Assembly: GCF_033807715.1 (NCBI RefSeq)
Contig: NC_084587.1
Span: 17,466,017-17,530,016 of the forward strand
Source: Cololabis saira
Lineage: Eukaryota > Chordata > Actinopteri > Beloniformes > Belonidae
Length of the DNA: 64,000 nucleotides
Direction of reading: 5' to 3'
A program made the position numbers and the translations under genes. The notes under the pieces were generated by a model. The model had not been told where the DNA came from. It ran no database searches and saw nothing but the letters and a program-made list of their open reading frames with translations. Below are positions 1 to 9,630 of this stretch, piece by piece (position 1 is the first letter of the stretch; each line of letters starts with the position of its first letter).

Positions 1-649
1 CAGTTTGTAATATATTCCACCATCAGTGCATCTCTGAGCATCCTTTGGTTTTTTTGTTCTTTTCACACCAGCAGGAACATTGGTGGTTCAGAATACTGAG
101 AAATCTCCCGGTACAGCTCCCTGGGAGAGTTGAGCAATGTTCAGAACATGCAATATGGACTCGCTGTGCGTCTTTTTCTCACCTTTTCCCCCCCACGCTG
201 TGAGGTAACCTGCAGAAAACAGACTGGAAAATATTTTCTGTGTTAGACATTAGTACTAATACGCAGTTATCTTTGGAGCTCTGCATGGGGGATGTTTTTG
301 GGACGGCTCAACGAAAATGATTTGAGAAGAAATGAGAGCTGAGAGTTTATGTCAACACGCCAAGACAAAGAACTTCAATGTGTTTGTCTTGTTACTGTCC
401 TTGTTTTCTAGTGAATCACTTAGTTAAACTTAATTAAGAGCACATAAAAGATCATGTGTGTTTACAGTCGTGAACAAAGTACTCCATTAACCTCATTCAG
501 TTCGAAGATTTTATGTATAGATATAAAAAAATAATATAGTCGTTCTCAGGACATGTAAATTAAGTGAGTATAACCTGAGATAAACACGACCACATGATGT
601 ATTATACCCCTTTTAAGAACCGTAATTAGGAGTGACTGTTTTTTGTTTG
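1..649. other. unique non-coding sequence
   Basis: AT-rich sequence with no recognisable exon, repeat or RNA gene. By position it is probably intronic to adgrl3, because no lectin-completing exon was found downstream of 17703 on the minus strand. Confidence 0.4.
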
Positions 650-1240
650 ATGTTATCAGCTTCTCACATCACTGCAGAGGAATTTTGGCGCTCTCTTCTT
701 TGCAACATTGCGTCAGTTCATTAAAGTTTGAAGTCATTTCTCTATGCGATGCTCTCTGTAAGTCCCACCACACCATTGTTTTAATTGAGTTAAGGTCTGG
801 TCTTTAACTGGGCCATTTCAGCAACTTCATTTTCTTCTTTTTCAGCCGTTCTCCTGTGGATTCCCTAGGGATTGTTTCCCCTTTGTATGATCCAGTTTCG
901 GGAAAGCTTTATTTGTCAAACAGAAGGCCTCACAATGGACTCTAGAAAACTCTGATGTGCAGGTTGGATGACCGCAAACCAGAGAATTGCGAAAGAAACT
1001 GCCATCTTCACCCATCCGCCACCACGCTCCCTCACAGTTGCTGCAAAGTGTTTGTGCTGATGCGCTACCCATTATGGTCAAACACTGACACTTTGCTTTT
1101 GTTATTCCAAATGTTGTCAAAATATTTTGCCTTGATCACGTTCAATTGTGGAAGCAACTTCTTTTTTAGAGAGAAGAGTTTTTCTACTAACAACTGCTCC
1201 CGAACCCATGTTTGTGTTTTCCTTTTGTACATTTATTGTC
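650..1240 (-). mobile_element. degraded DNA-transposon relic (Tc1/mariner-like), antisense
   Basis: On the plus strand the stretch reads like the reverse complement of a fish Tc1/mariner-type transposase gene. It has the GGTCTGGTCTTTAACTGGGCC segment (reverse of the SPDLNP-type region), a GTCATTTC block and a CACCACGCTCCCTCACAG block that in intact copies encodes the conserved Gly-rich motif before the catalytic Asp. No reading frame survives and termini were not found. Assignment rests on resemblance to remembered fish repeat consensuses; the exact family is uncertain. Confidence 0.4.
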
Positions 1241-1449
1241 ATGAACTTAAAACTTTAACAAGCCAAGGTCTGTACGATCCGAGTTGTGCCTCCTAGTTTG
1301 TTTGTCTATTTATCAAGGCACAATACTATCTGACCTCGAGGTGAACTTGCAGGCTTCTACTCCTAAAAACTGGATTTAATTTTTTCCACTGTACTGCTGT
1401 ATTGTTAGGGTGTCTTTGAGCATCCTGGAAAGCAATACATACATTTGAA

Positions 1450-1457
1450 TTATTATT

Positions 1458-1495
<38 letters not shown>

Positions 1496-1540
1496 TATTA
1501 TTACTATTATTATTAATAATAGTAATAGTAGTAGTAGTAT
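1450..1540. repeat. (ATC)n/(ATT)n trinucleotide microsatellite
   Basis: About 90 bp of ATT, then roughly 14 ATC units, then ATT/AAT and AGT units, directly visible. The mixed composition indicates a compound, partly decayed microsatellite. Confidence 0.9.
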
Positions 1541-1777
1541 CAAAAATCTTTCTCAGTGTGAATGATGGACTCTAAAAAAGATGCTAATATATTGTTAATA
1601 TCTTTCATCTTTGGCGTTGTGTTAACACACACTACTATGCTCCAGAGTATCAAACTAAAGTGCCCTTATTTTTAACAACTTGTGCTTTTTATTATTTTAC
1701 TTCTTTTCTTATCATTTTATTCATAATTTGATTTCATTTTATTTACTATTTACTGTCTAATTATGTCTTGCCGCTTT

Positions 1778-1850
1778 TAATGTCGATGTAAAGCACTTTG
1801 AATTACCTTGTGTTGAATTGTGCTATACAAATAAACTTGCCTTGCCTTGC
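1778..1850 (+). mobile_element. L2-type LINE/SINE 3' tail fragment
   Basis: The sequence AAAGCACTTTGAATTACC followed by a TGTGCTATACAAATAAA block and short CTTGC repeats is the familiar 3' end of fish L2-like LINEs and their SINE partners. Only the tail is left; no reverse-transcriptase sequence is recognisable upstream. The same tail recurs inverted at 3650-3709. Confidence 0.6.
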
Positions 1851-3649
1851 TAAAGAAAACAACAACAAAATAAAAAAACAAACTTGGTCTCTTGGAGGAG
1901 CTTTCACTAAGTGATGATCATTTAATCAAACACATTTGGTTAGCAGCGGCTAACTAACCTCTTAATTCCCAGTGAATCATGGGACTAGCTTAGTTTTTGA
2001 CAAATTGCATCTGCCTTCTGATGTTGAACTTAGCAATTAGCAAATTAGCAAAAGTCTGCTAAAGACCAGATCATTTTGAAGGTGAAAGAAAGATTGTACT
2101 TTTCACATGTATTTTTCAAAGGTTCAAAATGCTCTTAAACTGTAATGGGCTGCCTGGTGTTCACGACAAGGGCTGCACAACTGATTAACCAGGAAATGAA
2201 AGTTTTGAGGAAGGCAGTCATACTACTTAAGACTTTTTTCCAGATCAACCCAGTGCATACATCAACCCCGCCCCCTATTACACTAAATTATGTTTAAAAT
2301 TAAACAACCTCCACGTGTCTCTATGGCTGGGGCACATGACTGGCAGTATCATCTCTGATTGGTTTAGGATGGTAGCCAGTAGCAGCAGAGCAGCCAGAGA
2401 GCAGGAGGCCAAACAGGGTGCTCACCACAGCCAGAAAATACAAGATTTAGGCTGCAATATATGGCAAATCCAGACTTTCTGAACTGCAAATTAAAGTAAA
2501 ATACGTTAGCTGTGGTGGTTGATCAATATCAACAGGGACCAGAATAACATAATATAGAACTTTTGATACATTGTGAGATAAATTGTTTTAAAATTAAACA
2601 ATTTTTTTTAAGAAAAAACTATTATTCTATACAATTATACTATTATTCTATTATTCTTCTGTATCCCTAAATCAAGAATGGATACTGTAATCTAATGAGC
2701 CAAAAATGCGTCCCATGCTAAAAAGAAAAAAAAAAGAAAAGATATATTAACCTATCATGCACAAGAAATTCAACAGAGCTCCCCAACGTGGTTAAAAAAA
2801 TAAAAAATGTAGTAACTGAACCCCTGGAAAGATGTAAAATAAAGTCAGTTCAGGAAAATAACGCAAGGAGACTAACAAAGGGGAAAGATGATTTCTCAGG
2901 GCCCTTTATGTCCCGCGGGAACTCAAGAGACCCATTTGACAGGAGCTATAAGTGCATAGTTACTAAATTTTGCTACAGGATAAAAACCCACTCTCTCCCT
3001 CGCACACAAACACCACGCATCACATTCTTCTGCTACTGGCCTCATTTCTGCTTTATTCGCCCCCTGATGCGGTTATATACACACACACACTCATCTACAG
3101 CGCGGCTGTCTAGAGATGGACAGTTGGAGCGACTGCAAGCAGGAAGGGCAGAAAAGGAGGAAAACAGTGGCGGGTTGCAGAGCAGTGTGGATGGAGTAAG
3201 TAATTCAAGAGCGGTGCAGGCAAGGTGATTGACAGACGTAAGAGACAGGAATCAAAACACAGTTGGCTGTGTTTGTGCCAGACTCCGTATACGTCCACCT
3301 TGGGGTGTATTGCAGCAGATGCATCACATTCTGCGCCACAACCTCCACACCACAGTGATGAATAAATGACAGATCTGTCTCAGTCTTTGTCTCCCTCACA
3401 CACTTTCCCCAACACACTCTCTGTGGAGGGATGTGTTTTTGTCAGCTCTCGAACAACCTGTCAGACGAGCCACAGGTAAAATAGTGTTGTTTTTTCCCCT
3501 TGCTGGGAAACATGTTACATTATTAATATTTGGCAGGAGGATGCCACCCCCTTTGGTTTTGTATCAGAAAACTGCACTTGTAAAACTGTACAGCACATTT
3601 GCACATATAGCAGTAATAGCACACGCCGCGTGTGCCGAGCTTTTGTTAG
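1851..3649. other. unassigned non-coding sequence
   Basis: No exon was recognised. Around 2168 the phrase GGGCTGCACAACTGATTAA resembles the end of a fish hAT-type MITE, but no matching opposite end or target duplication was found. An open frame at 2788-3228 has no recognisable domain and simple-sequence content, and is not called a gene. Confidence 0.3.
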
Positions 3650-3709
3650 CCAAGGCAAGGCAAGGCGCATAGCACAATTCAACACAAGGTAATTCAAAGT
3701 GCTTTACGT
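3650..3709 (-). mobile_element. L2-type LINE/SINE 3' tail fragment, inverted copy
   Basis: Its reverse complement contains a 37-bp stretch identical to the tail at 1778-1850 (the AAAGCACTTTGAATTACC block through TGTGCTAT), followed by CTTGC repeats. It lies about 1.8 kb from the other copy, in the opposite orientation. Confidence 0.6.
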
Positions 3710-3900
3710 ACAAAGACCGGGTCAAATACAGTCTTACAAAAGTAATCTGTAACGATTCGTACGTTGAATTAAACCAATTTGACAATTCTATGCCACAATG
3801 CCTGTTTGCAGGTCTTATTTCACACAACTGACGAGAATTACAATGGCAAGAATTACGTTTCTATACGGTCAAAACGTACAAAGACCGGGTCAAATACAGT
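3706..3900. repeat. 27-bp exact direct repeat, 168 bp apart
   Basis: The 27 bases at 3706-3732 (starting ACGTACAAAGACCGGG) recur exactly at 3874-3900. The first copy overlaps the boundary of the inverted LINE tail. The second copy is followed by three ATTACAGT-like units. It could be a local duplication or long flanking repeats of an insertion; no decision is possible. Confidence 0.7.
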
Positions 3901-4326
3901 ATTACAGTATTACAGTATTATTTCATAATTCAGTATTGTTAGGCACTTCGTTGTTCCTCCGTCAGCCTCACGCATGACGCGGTACAAAATCAGCTGTATC
4001 CTGAAGGATGGACGCAACAGAAAATGAACGATATGGACATCGTCTCAAAAACGTCAAGTCGAGTGAACGTGAAAGAGCGAAATTTGGTTTGTGGCGTCTG
4101 CTCCATCAAGATGGGTGAAAAAGAGAGGAGGGTTTGTCCTTCTTTTGACAGGTGCAACGCTTCCACCGCCACGCAACGGACCCACAACTCAGTTCAGCAG
4201 CGATTAATGTCACCTCCTTCAACGTCGGTGGACAGCTAGGCCATTGACGTGTGAGCGGGGGGAGGGGGATGAGTGTGGCAGGTTGATATCACATGCTGCA
4301 TCAGCAGAAAACAGGAAAGGAGACAA
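3901..4326. other. unique non-coding sequence
   Basis: No exon, RNA gene or repeat was recognised. Overlapping short frames on both strands (about 3990-4240) have no family resemblance. Confidence 0.3.
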
Positions 4327-4803
4327 TATTTACAGGAACACAAAGTTAGCGGCTATAATATCTGGGATGCACATGCACGCCTTCACAGTAACACCTGGAA
4401 ATGCATGTGTTGTTTTGTCCTGCTGCTCTTTTTGCACGCTCCGTCCATCTCAAATTCTCCACTACAGACATTTTTTTTTTTACTATTACAGGTCATTTAT
4501 GCTTGTACGTCGAACCAACGCCGTGTAGCCGTTGTAACTATGTCGTAACCTTCCCGCTGCTCGATGTGTCCCTCCCCAGAAATACAGCTATGAGTCGGGT
4601 TCACATGTTCTCCTACCTATTTGTTGCTTTCAAGCCGGGTAGAAAGAAACCGCGTTACAATGTCAGTAAAAGAGATGGTTGCTCAACATATTTACAGGAA
4701 CACAAAGTTCGCAACTATAATATCTGGGATGCACATGCACGCCTTCACAGTAACATCTGGAAATACATGGGTTGTTTTGTCCTGCTGCTCTTTTTGCACG
4801 CTC

Positions 4804-5169
4804 TGTCACGTCTGGTGTGTGGTGTGGACCCAAACGCAGGAGAGCAGGAGGCAGGACCCAAACGCAGGAGAGCAGGAGGCAGGAGTGGCAAAAACCAAGG
4901 ATTTATTCCAGAAAACCAAAAACAAAGCGCTGCTTGGCAGGATTAAAAGAAACTAAACAGGGATCAAAAATCTTGGGCAGGAAAAACGTGGCAGGAAACA
5001 TGGAGGACAAAACAGTACGGGCCGACAGGGAACAAGGGAAGGACAAGACCAGATATACTCAGGGGATAACGAGTCACGACGAGACACAGGTGCAGACAAT
5101 CAGGGCAGATGGGACACAGGCGGGGCTAAACAGAAACTGAAAGGCTGGGGGGAATGTCAAACCCTGACA
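4804..5169. mobile_element. non-autonomous DNA element (TGTCA...TGACA ends) with 5-bp target duplication
   Basis: The element starts TGTCACGTCTGG and ends CCCTGACA, and is flanked on both sides by CGCTC (4799-4803 and 5170-5174). The uninterrupted site is visible in unit 1 of the surrounding tandem duplication, so both ends are certain. It includes a 28-bp internal tandem duplication beginning GACCCAAACGCAGGAGAGC. It resembles a common teleost repeat of the same opening sequence; its superfamily is not assigned. No transposase is present. Confidence 0.8.
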
Positions 5170-5184
5170 CGCTCCGTCCATCTC

Positions 5185-5186
<2 letters not shown>

Positions 5187-5215
<29 letters not shown>
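5187..5215. repeat. poly-T tract
   Basis: A run of about 29 T directly follows the inserted element, inside unit 2 of the tandem duplication. The corresponding run in unit 1 is about 11 T. Confidence 0.9.
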
Positions 5216-5218
<3 letters not shown>

Positions 5219-5399
5219 ATTACAGGTCATTTATGCTGCTACGTCGACCCAACGCCGTGTAGCCGTTGTAACTACGTCATAACCTCCCCAGAAATACAGC
5301 TATTAGTCGGGTTCACATGTTCTCCTATGTATTTGTTGCTTTCAAGCCAGGTAGAAAGATATCGTTACAATGTCAGTAAAAGAGATGGTTACTCAACAT

Positions 5400-7014
5400 T
5401 TATCAGCTTCAAGAACAAAGTCCAGCACTGCAAATACTCGATGGCAAGTCTTGCCGTGGTCAAGGTTGGCACAACTTGTTAATGGGTTCATGGGCGCCAT
5501 TACGGCCAGAAAAATTAAATAATCATTTTAAAACTACATTTCGTGCCTACTTATAATCTGAAACATGTAAGAGTGATAAAAAAAGACAGAAGAAATCTGT
5601 ACTGATGAAAATGCTTCTTGGCAGCGGTGGAGTAGCTATGTGGAGCGGGAATCTCTTGGGCGCCGGGAACCTCCGCGGTTCCTGTAAGTAAACAACTTCT
5701 CGTAACCACGGTGACTCGTAACCAGAGTTGGAGCAGAGCGTCTCTGTTCGCCTGCTGCTGTGGCAGGTGGATCTGTAAACCTACCAGAAACTCTGTTTTT
5801 ATTACAGTTGATTTCGTTTTCTATGAATTTAATTCATGTATTTATGTTGCGTTTTAATTTCTTAGGAAGCAGCAACAAAAAAAGAGCATTCTTAGTCTCA
5901 AAATGTCTTTTCCTTTTTTATGTGATTTTATGTGTGTTTGTGAAGAATACGTCCATCTCCTCCAGCTGTCTTCATGCTCCTAACTATCCGTCCCTTTCTC
6001 TCTGACTTTCTCATTTTTATTGGTTCTTAGATGGCTTGTGCTCTTTAATTAGTTCCAATGTATTGTTTATTTTTTCCATCAATAAAGCTGTATTTAATCT
6101 TTTATTAAATTCCGGCTATGTTCTGTTCACCAAAGACGTCTGGTTTGTCTCTTGGCACACAAATTAGTTTGTGGAATTAACCATTCTATGATATTTTCCA
6201 CTTTTTATTAAAGAAACTTTAATGGAAAGCTAAGCATCTCCCTCTCGGATGACTTTACGGTTTTATCGATGCGTCTGTCCCAGTGGCCGGTAGCTTGAGA
6301 AAAGCGACAAACCGCTCCAGAAAATAACCTGCATTTGGCAGGTTTACGAGCCAGTAATAACAGATGTCCTTTAAGCAGGACAGCAGCCAAACCAGCAGAG
6401 AAAAATGGTTTTGAAAAGCCGAAGAAAAAAGGTTCTGTAGAAAATTTCATTAGGAAGTTTCTTGCTGCAGTTGCCGGCAGCACAGCACCAGTCCAGATCT
6501 CAGGGCCTCAAGTCCCTCAAGTCAAACTGAGACGTTTCCCTGTCTGCGACTGGCACAGGATTTAAAAAAAAAACGTTCACGTTAAGGGCTTGCTGTCTTC
6601 GCACAGAACACCATTTGTATGTAAATGTAAAACACGTGTGATAATGTTAAGATAACATATGAGAACACAATCTGATTCCTGATGGCCTCTGGTTATTTAT
6701 TTATTTTTACAGTAGGTGTAAATGGATTTATTCCTTAATGGAAATTAAGTCAGTGTTATGTATGTTAGTCTAGTCTGTTCCAATGACCTTTTTGGGTTCA
6801 TCATATCTGAAAAATATATTATCTCTTGAGGTTCTGCGCTGTTTTTAAAACAAAGAAGTGTGTTGCTTAATGAGAAGAATGTCGGTTTCATCACGTACAA
6901 AGGCACAGAATAACAACACATAACACTTCTCCCCTCTATCTATCTGGCGCCCTGACAGCCAAGTACAGTTTTTGAGCGCCGCCATCTCTCCTCCCCTCTC
7001 CTCCTCCTCCAGTG
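5400..7014. other. unassigned non-coding sequence
   Basis: There is a GC-richer patch at 5620-5770, but no exon could be established. The 6200-6560 stretch has overlapping open frames on both strands with no recognisable protein. A pyrimidine-rich segment at 6985-7012 leads into the X-box-like palindrome at 7015. Confidence 0.3.
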
Positions 7015-7028
7015 GTAACCATGGCAAC
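7015..7028. promoter_or_regulatory. RFX X-box-like palindrome
   Basis: GTAACC-AT-GGCAAC fits the RFX-factor X-box consensus (GTNRCC, short spacer, RGYAAC) at every defined position. RFX factors control ciliary and neuronal genes in vertebrates. The site sits in a GC-richer patch (about 6950-7130). It also contains an ATG in a strong start context that opens only a 49-codon frame to 7170. Whether the site is used is unknown. Confidence 0.4.
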
Positions 7029-7889
7029 TTCCACCTCGTCCAATTCCAGGACACACTCGGGGAGTCTTCCTCCTTATTCCAGCTCGAAGCATTCCTATGC
7101 TGATACCCCGGTGATTCTCTCTGCCTTCTGCTGGCCCCTCCGAATTTCAGTGCGCAGTTCCGCTGTTTAGTTTAAACCGAAGCACCTGCTTGCACAAGGA
7201 ATCCAAATCTGCCTGAAAACTAAGAAAAAAAAGGAAATGCAGCATTTTCATGCATCCGGGCTGTCTCCCGTTGATTGGTGAGATGCAGAGGGACACGTAA
7301 GCCGGCATCAGCATCACGACGGCAGAGCCGAGCAAAGTCAAGAGGATGTCTTGTAGGATTTAGTCACCCTCACCAGATGAGGCACGGAGAACTCGGGATG
7401 CTGCACATTTGCAGTGGAGGGAGGAGCGGGAGGGAGAGGGGGGGGGGGGGGGTAACTTGTGTCCTAGTTTGGATTTGCGCCTCAGTGTCAGTGTCAAGAG
7501 TATCAAGTCAGTCAGGTGGTCAATCACTGTCTACACGGCGGCACGCCAGAGCCACTGATTCACGCTCCGGTCCCTGGATGTGTCACACTCTGTGTGCGTG
7601 TGCATTTGAGAGACAGAGAAAGTGTGGTGTCGAGGTCAATCCCCAGCCTTTCTCAGGCAGCCATGTAACTTTGCTGCTCAGCCAAGCATGATAACTGAGG
7701 TTAGCAGAGCCCTGTTGACAGGGGAGCGGGGTTAGATCAGCCGAGACTCTTGGCACGTGGACACACCCAACTTTTAGAAAGAAAGAATCCACAAAAAGAC
7801 CAAGGCACGAGTATACGGATCGCAGAGAGGTCAATATTATCATTTACATGACTACGAAGCAACATAATATATCAACTGTAATCAAACAG
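7029..7889. other. GC-richer non-coding stretch with G-run
   Basis: A run of about 15 G lies at 7438-7452. A minus-strand segment (7341 down to about 7240) would encode a hydrophobic peptide with GC-rich third positions, but it has no clear exon borders and no family match. Nothing else was recognised. Confidence 0.3.
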
Positions 7890-8130
7890 GTTCGGATGTA
7901 TCTGGACAATTGAGAGGTTTTAAGAGTTTCCCCTTTTACACCACCACAGTGGATGTGAACTAAAACCTTTGGGTGTAGACTTCCAGCTTTCATTTAGGAG
8001 GTTTCACAAATATATGACAAGTTTGGAATTACTGATATTTAAAAATACAAAAAAGAGAGAAAAGCACCTCAACTCTCAAGGACTCAAATGTTTTCGGACA
8101 AATTGACATAATTGTAAATATAACCATCAT
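7890..8130 (+). mobile_element. Tc1-like transposon end fragment
   Basis: It contains TTCCAGCTTTCATTTAGGAG followed by GTTTCACAAATATATGAC and, further in, GGACTCAAATG then GGACAAATTGACATAATTG. These are in the same order as the left terminal region of the Tc1-like relic at 40750 (TTCAGCTTTAATTTAAG, TTCACAAAAACATGACA and ATTGGACAG). No transposase region follows, so this is an isolated end or deletion derivative. Confidence 0.5.
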
Positions 8131-8875
8131 TTTTTTATGGGAACATTCAGGAGTTTGATCATTCCTAGGTGTGTTATTAAATGGTAATAAGGGTAAACTT
8201 TAGCATGGGACCAAATGGATGTGAATCGAGGAGTTTTGAGTATAATGTAACGTAAATTTTTAACATAATGGATTCAACATGAGCCCAAAAAAAAATGCTA
8301 TTTTAAGCCTCTGACGAGACTCGATATCATCATCATTACACTCGAGTGTCAATCAGACGCCTACAGATGAACCAAAGTCATTTTTACTTTGTAAGTGCAC
8401 AGAAAGCCAATAATCCAGTTTTAGGGAAGCAGTGGCTATGGACTCTCCTGCTCACTTTGGATCTTTTGACAGATTGGTATGGAGGGCAGGTGGCAGCGAA
8501 GGAAATGGAAAAGCCTTCCTGCACAAACAACCCTTTTGTGCGTTTACAAGGTTCAAACCTACTCTACTTGAGAAGGGTTTTTCTAATTGTGTTTTGTGAA
8601 TGTCATCATTGAACACTCTTGATGTGCCCTGCACAGGCTGAGACGTGACTCCTGGCTTCTTGTGTGACTTCTGTGGGCGTCACACGCTCCGACACTGTGG
8701 TACTACAAGATTAGCTGCTCTTCTGAACATTGCAAACCTGGGAATGATATTCGTGACTGCAGAATGATGCACTCTGAATTGATGACTCCTTCCAGACTGC
8801 TTCTCTAAGCTCAAGGCTCCTTGGCATTGGCTTACCACAGCAAACTGCCAAATCTTTTAGTTTATACTAATAATA
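8131..8875. other. unique non-coding sequence
   Basis: No exon, RNA gene or named repeat was recognised. The open frame at 8346-8612 has no family resemblance. Confidence 0.3.
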
Positions 8876-9130
8876 CTAATAAACTTTATTTAAATAGCAC
8901 CTTTCTTAACAAAGTTACAAAGTGCTTCTCAAGAACAATAAAATAAATCAAGATAAAAATACAGTGCATAGTGTATAAGAACATAAGACAGCAATGACCA
9001 CGTCTAAAATTAATAACAATATTCACACCACAATAAAAGCTTTTCTAAAAAGGAATGTTTTTAGTAAAGATTTAAAAGTAGTGGGGGATTTAGCTGACCT
9101 AATCTCAGCAGGTAAAGAAGTTTAAGTAGT
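8876..9130 (-). mobile_element. non-LTR retrotransposon 3' region fragment
   Basis: The plus strand reads AAACTTTATTTAAATAGCAC, CTTTC, then ACAAAGTGCTTCTCAAG and an A-rich AATAAAATAAAT block, then AAAGCTTTTCTAAAAAGGAA. This is the usual reverse-complement appearance of a fish LINE 3' UTR. The 5' part is missing. Confidence 0.5.
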
Positions 9131-9196
9131 TCACCTGCAGTTTTATTTACATAATTTGAGAAATAAAACTGAAAAAGGTTTTATTGTCTGTTTTAC

Positions 9197-9247
9197 ATGT
9201 CTTTGTGTGTGTCCGTGTGTGTGTTCGTGTGCGTGTGCGTGTGTGCG
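9197..9247. repeat. imperfect GT-rich microsatellite
   Basis: GT repeats interrupted by C and CC bases, directly visible. Confidence 0.8.
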
Positions 9248-9334
9248 GGCCCTGATTACTCCGCTGAGCGAGGGCGACAGTTGGGCCCCCAGGGTGCCGC
9301 GGGGCATCTCCTGATCTCCTGTAGCCGTGGCGAC

Positions 9335-9342
9335 TATATAAG
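9335..9342 (+). promoter_or_regulatory. possible TATA box
   Basis: TATATAAG lies directly downstream of a ~70-bp GC-rich segment (9244-9315, containing GGGCGACAG and CCGCGGGGC). The composition fits a core promoter, but no downstream exon is recognised, so it may be chance. Confidence 0.2.
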
Positions 9343-9543
9343 GGTGGCAGCACACATATACTGCATACCACACACGCACAAACCCTCATTAAGTAGGACA
9401 TTACTAGATATGACCTCATTCAGCGGGAAGCAGGATAGTTAATGAAGGCAGAGAAGAAGAAGAATGAACAGATCAGGAAGTAAAAAGTCAAACAGATCCA
9501 ATAAAGCGATATAATTGTGAATATTGTCCACATTTGCAACATA

Positions 9544-9544
<1 letters not shown>

Positions 9545-9627
<83 letters not shown>
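9545..9627. repeat. (CA)n microsatellite
   Basis: An uninterrupted CA repeat of about 41 units, directly visible. Confidence 0.97.

Positions 9628-9630
<3 letters not shown>

Larger units (their letters stand above)
4327..5399. repeat. tandem duplication of a ~362-bp segment, second copy interrupted
   Basis: Unit 1 is 4327-4688 and unit 2 is 4689-5399. Both begin TATTTACAGGAACACAAAGT and share a GGGATGCACATGCACGCC block, a poly-T tract followed by ACTATTACAGGTCATTTATG, and an AATGTCAGTAAAAGAGATGG end. The copies differ by scattered substitutions, a short deletion near 5285 and poly-T length (about 11 versus 29). Unit 2 contains a 366-bp insertion (4804-5169). Removing the insertion restores a near-equal unit length. 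Confidence 0.85.

Noticed and set aside
2155..2700. Possible hAT-type MITE starting GGGCTGCACAACTG
   Set aside because: No inverted end and no 8-bp target duplication found.
2788..3228. 146-codon plus-strand frame
   Set aside because: No domain, low-complexity CA segment inside, no splice or conservation evidence.
4401..5140. 181-codon and 122-codon plus-strand frames
   Set aside because: They run through the tandem duplication and the inserted MITE, so they are not an inherited gene.
7021..7170. 49-codon frame with a strong start context
   Set aside because: The ATG is part of the X-box-like palindrome; the peptide is unrecognised and there is no support for translation.
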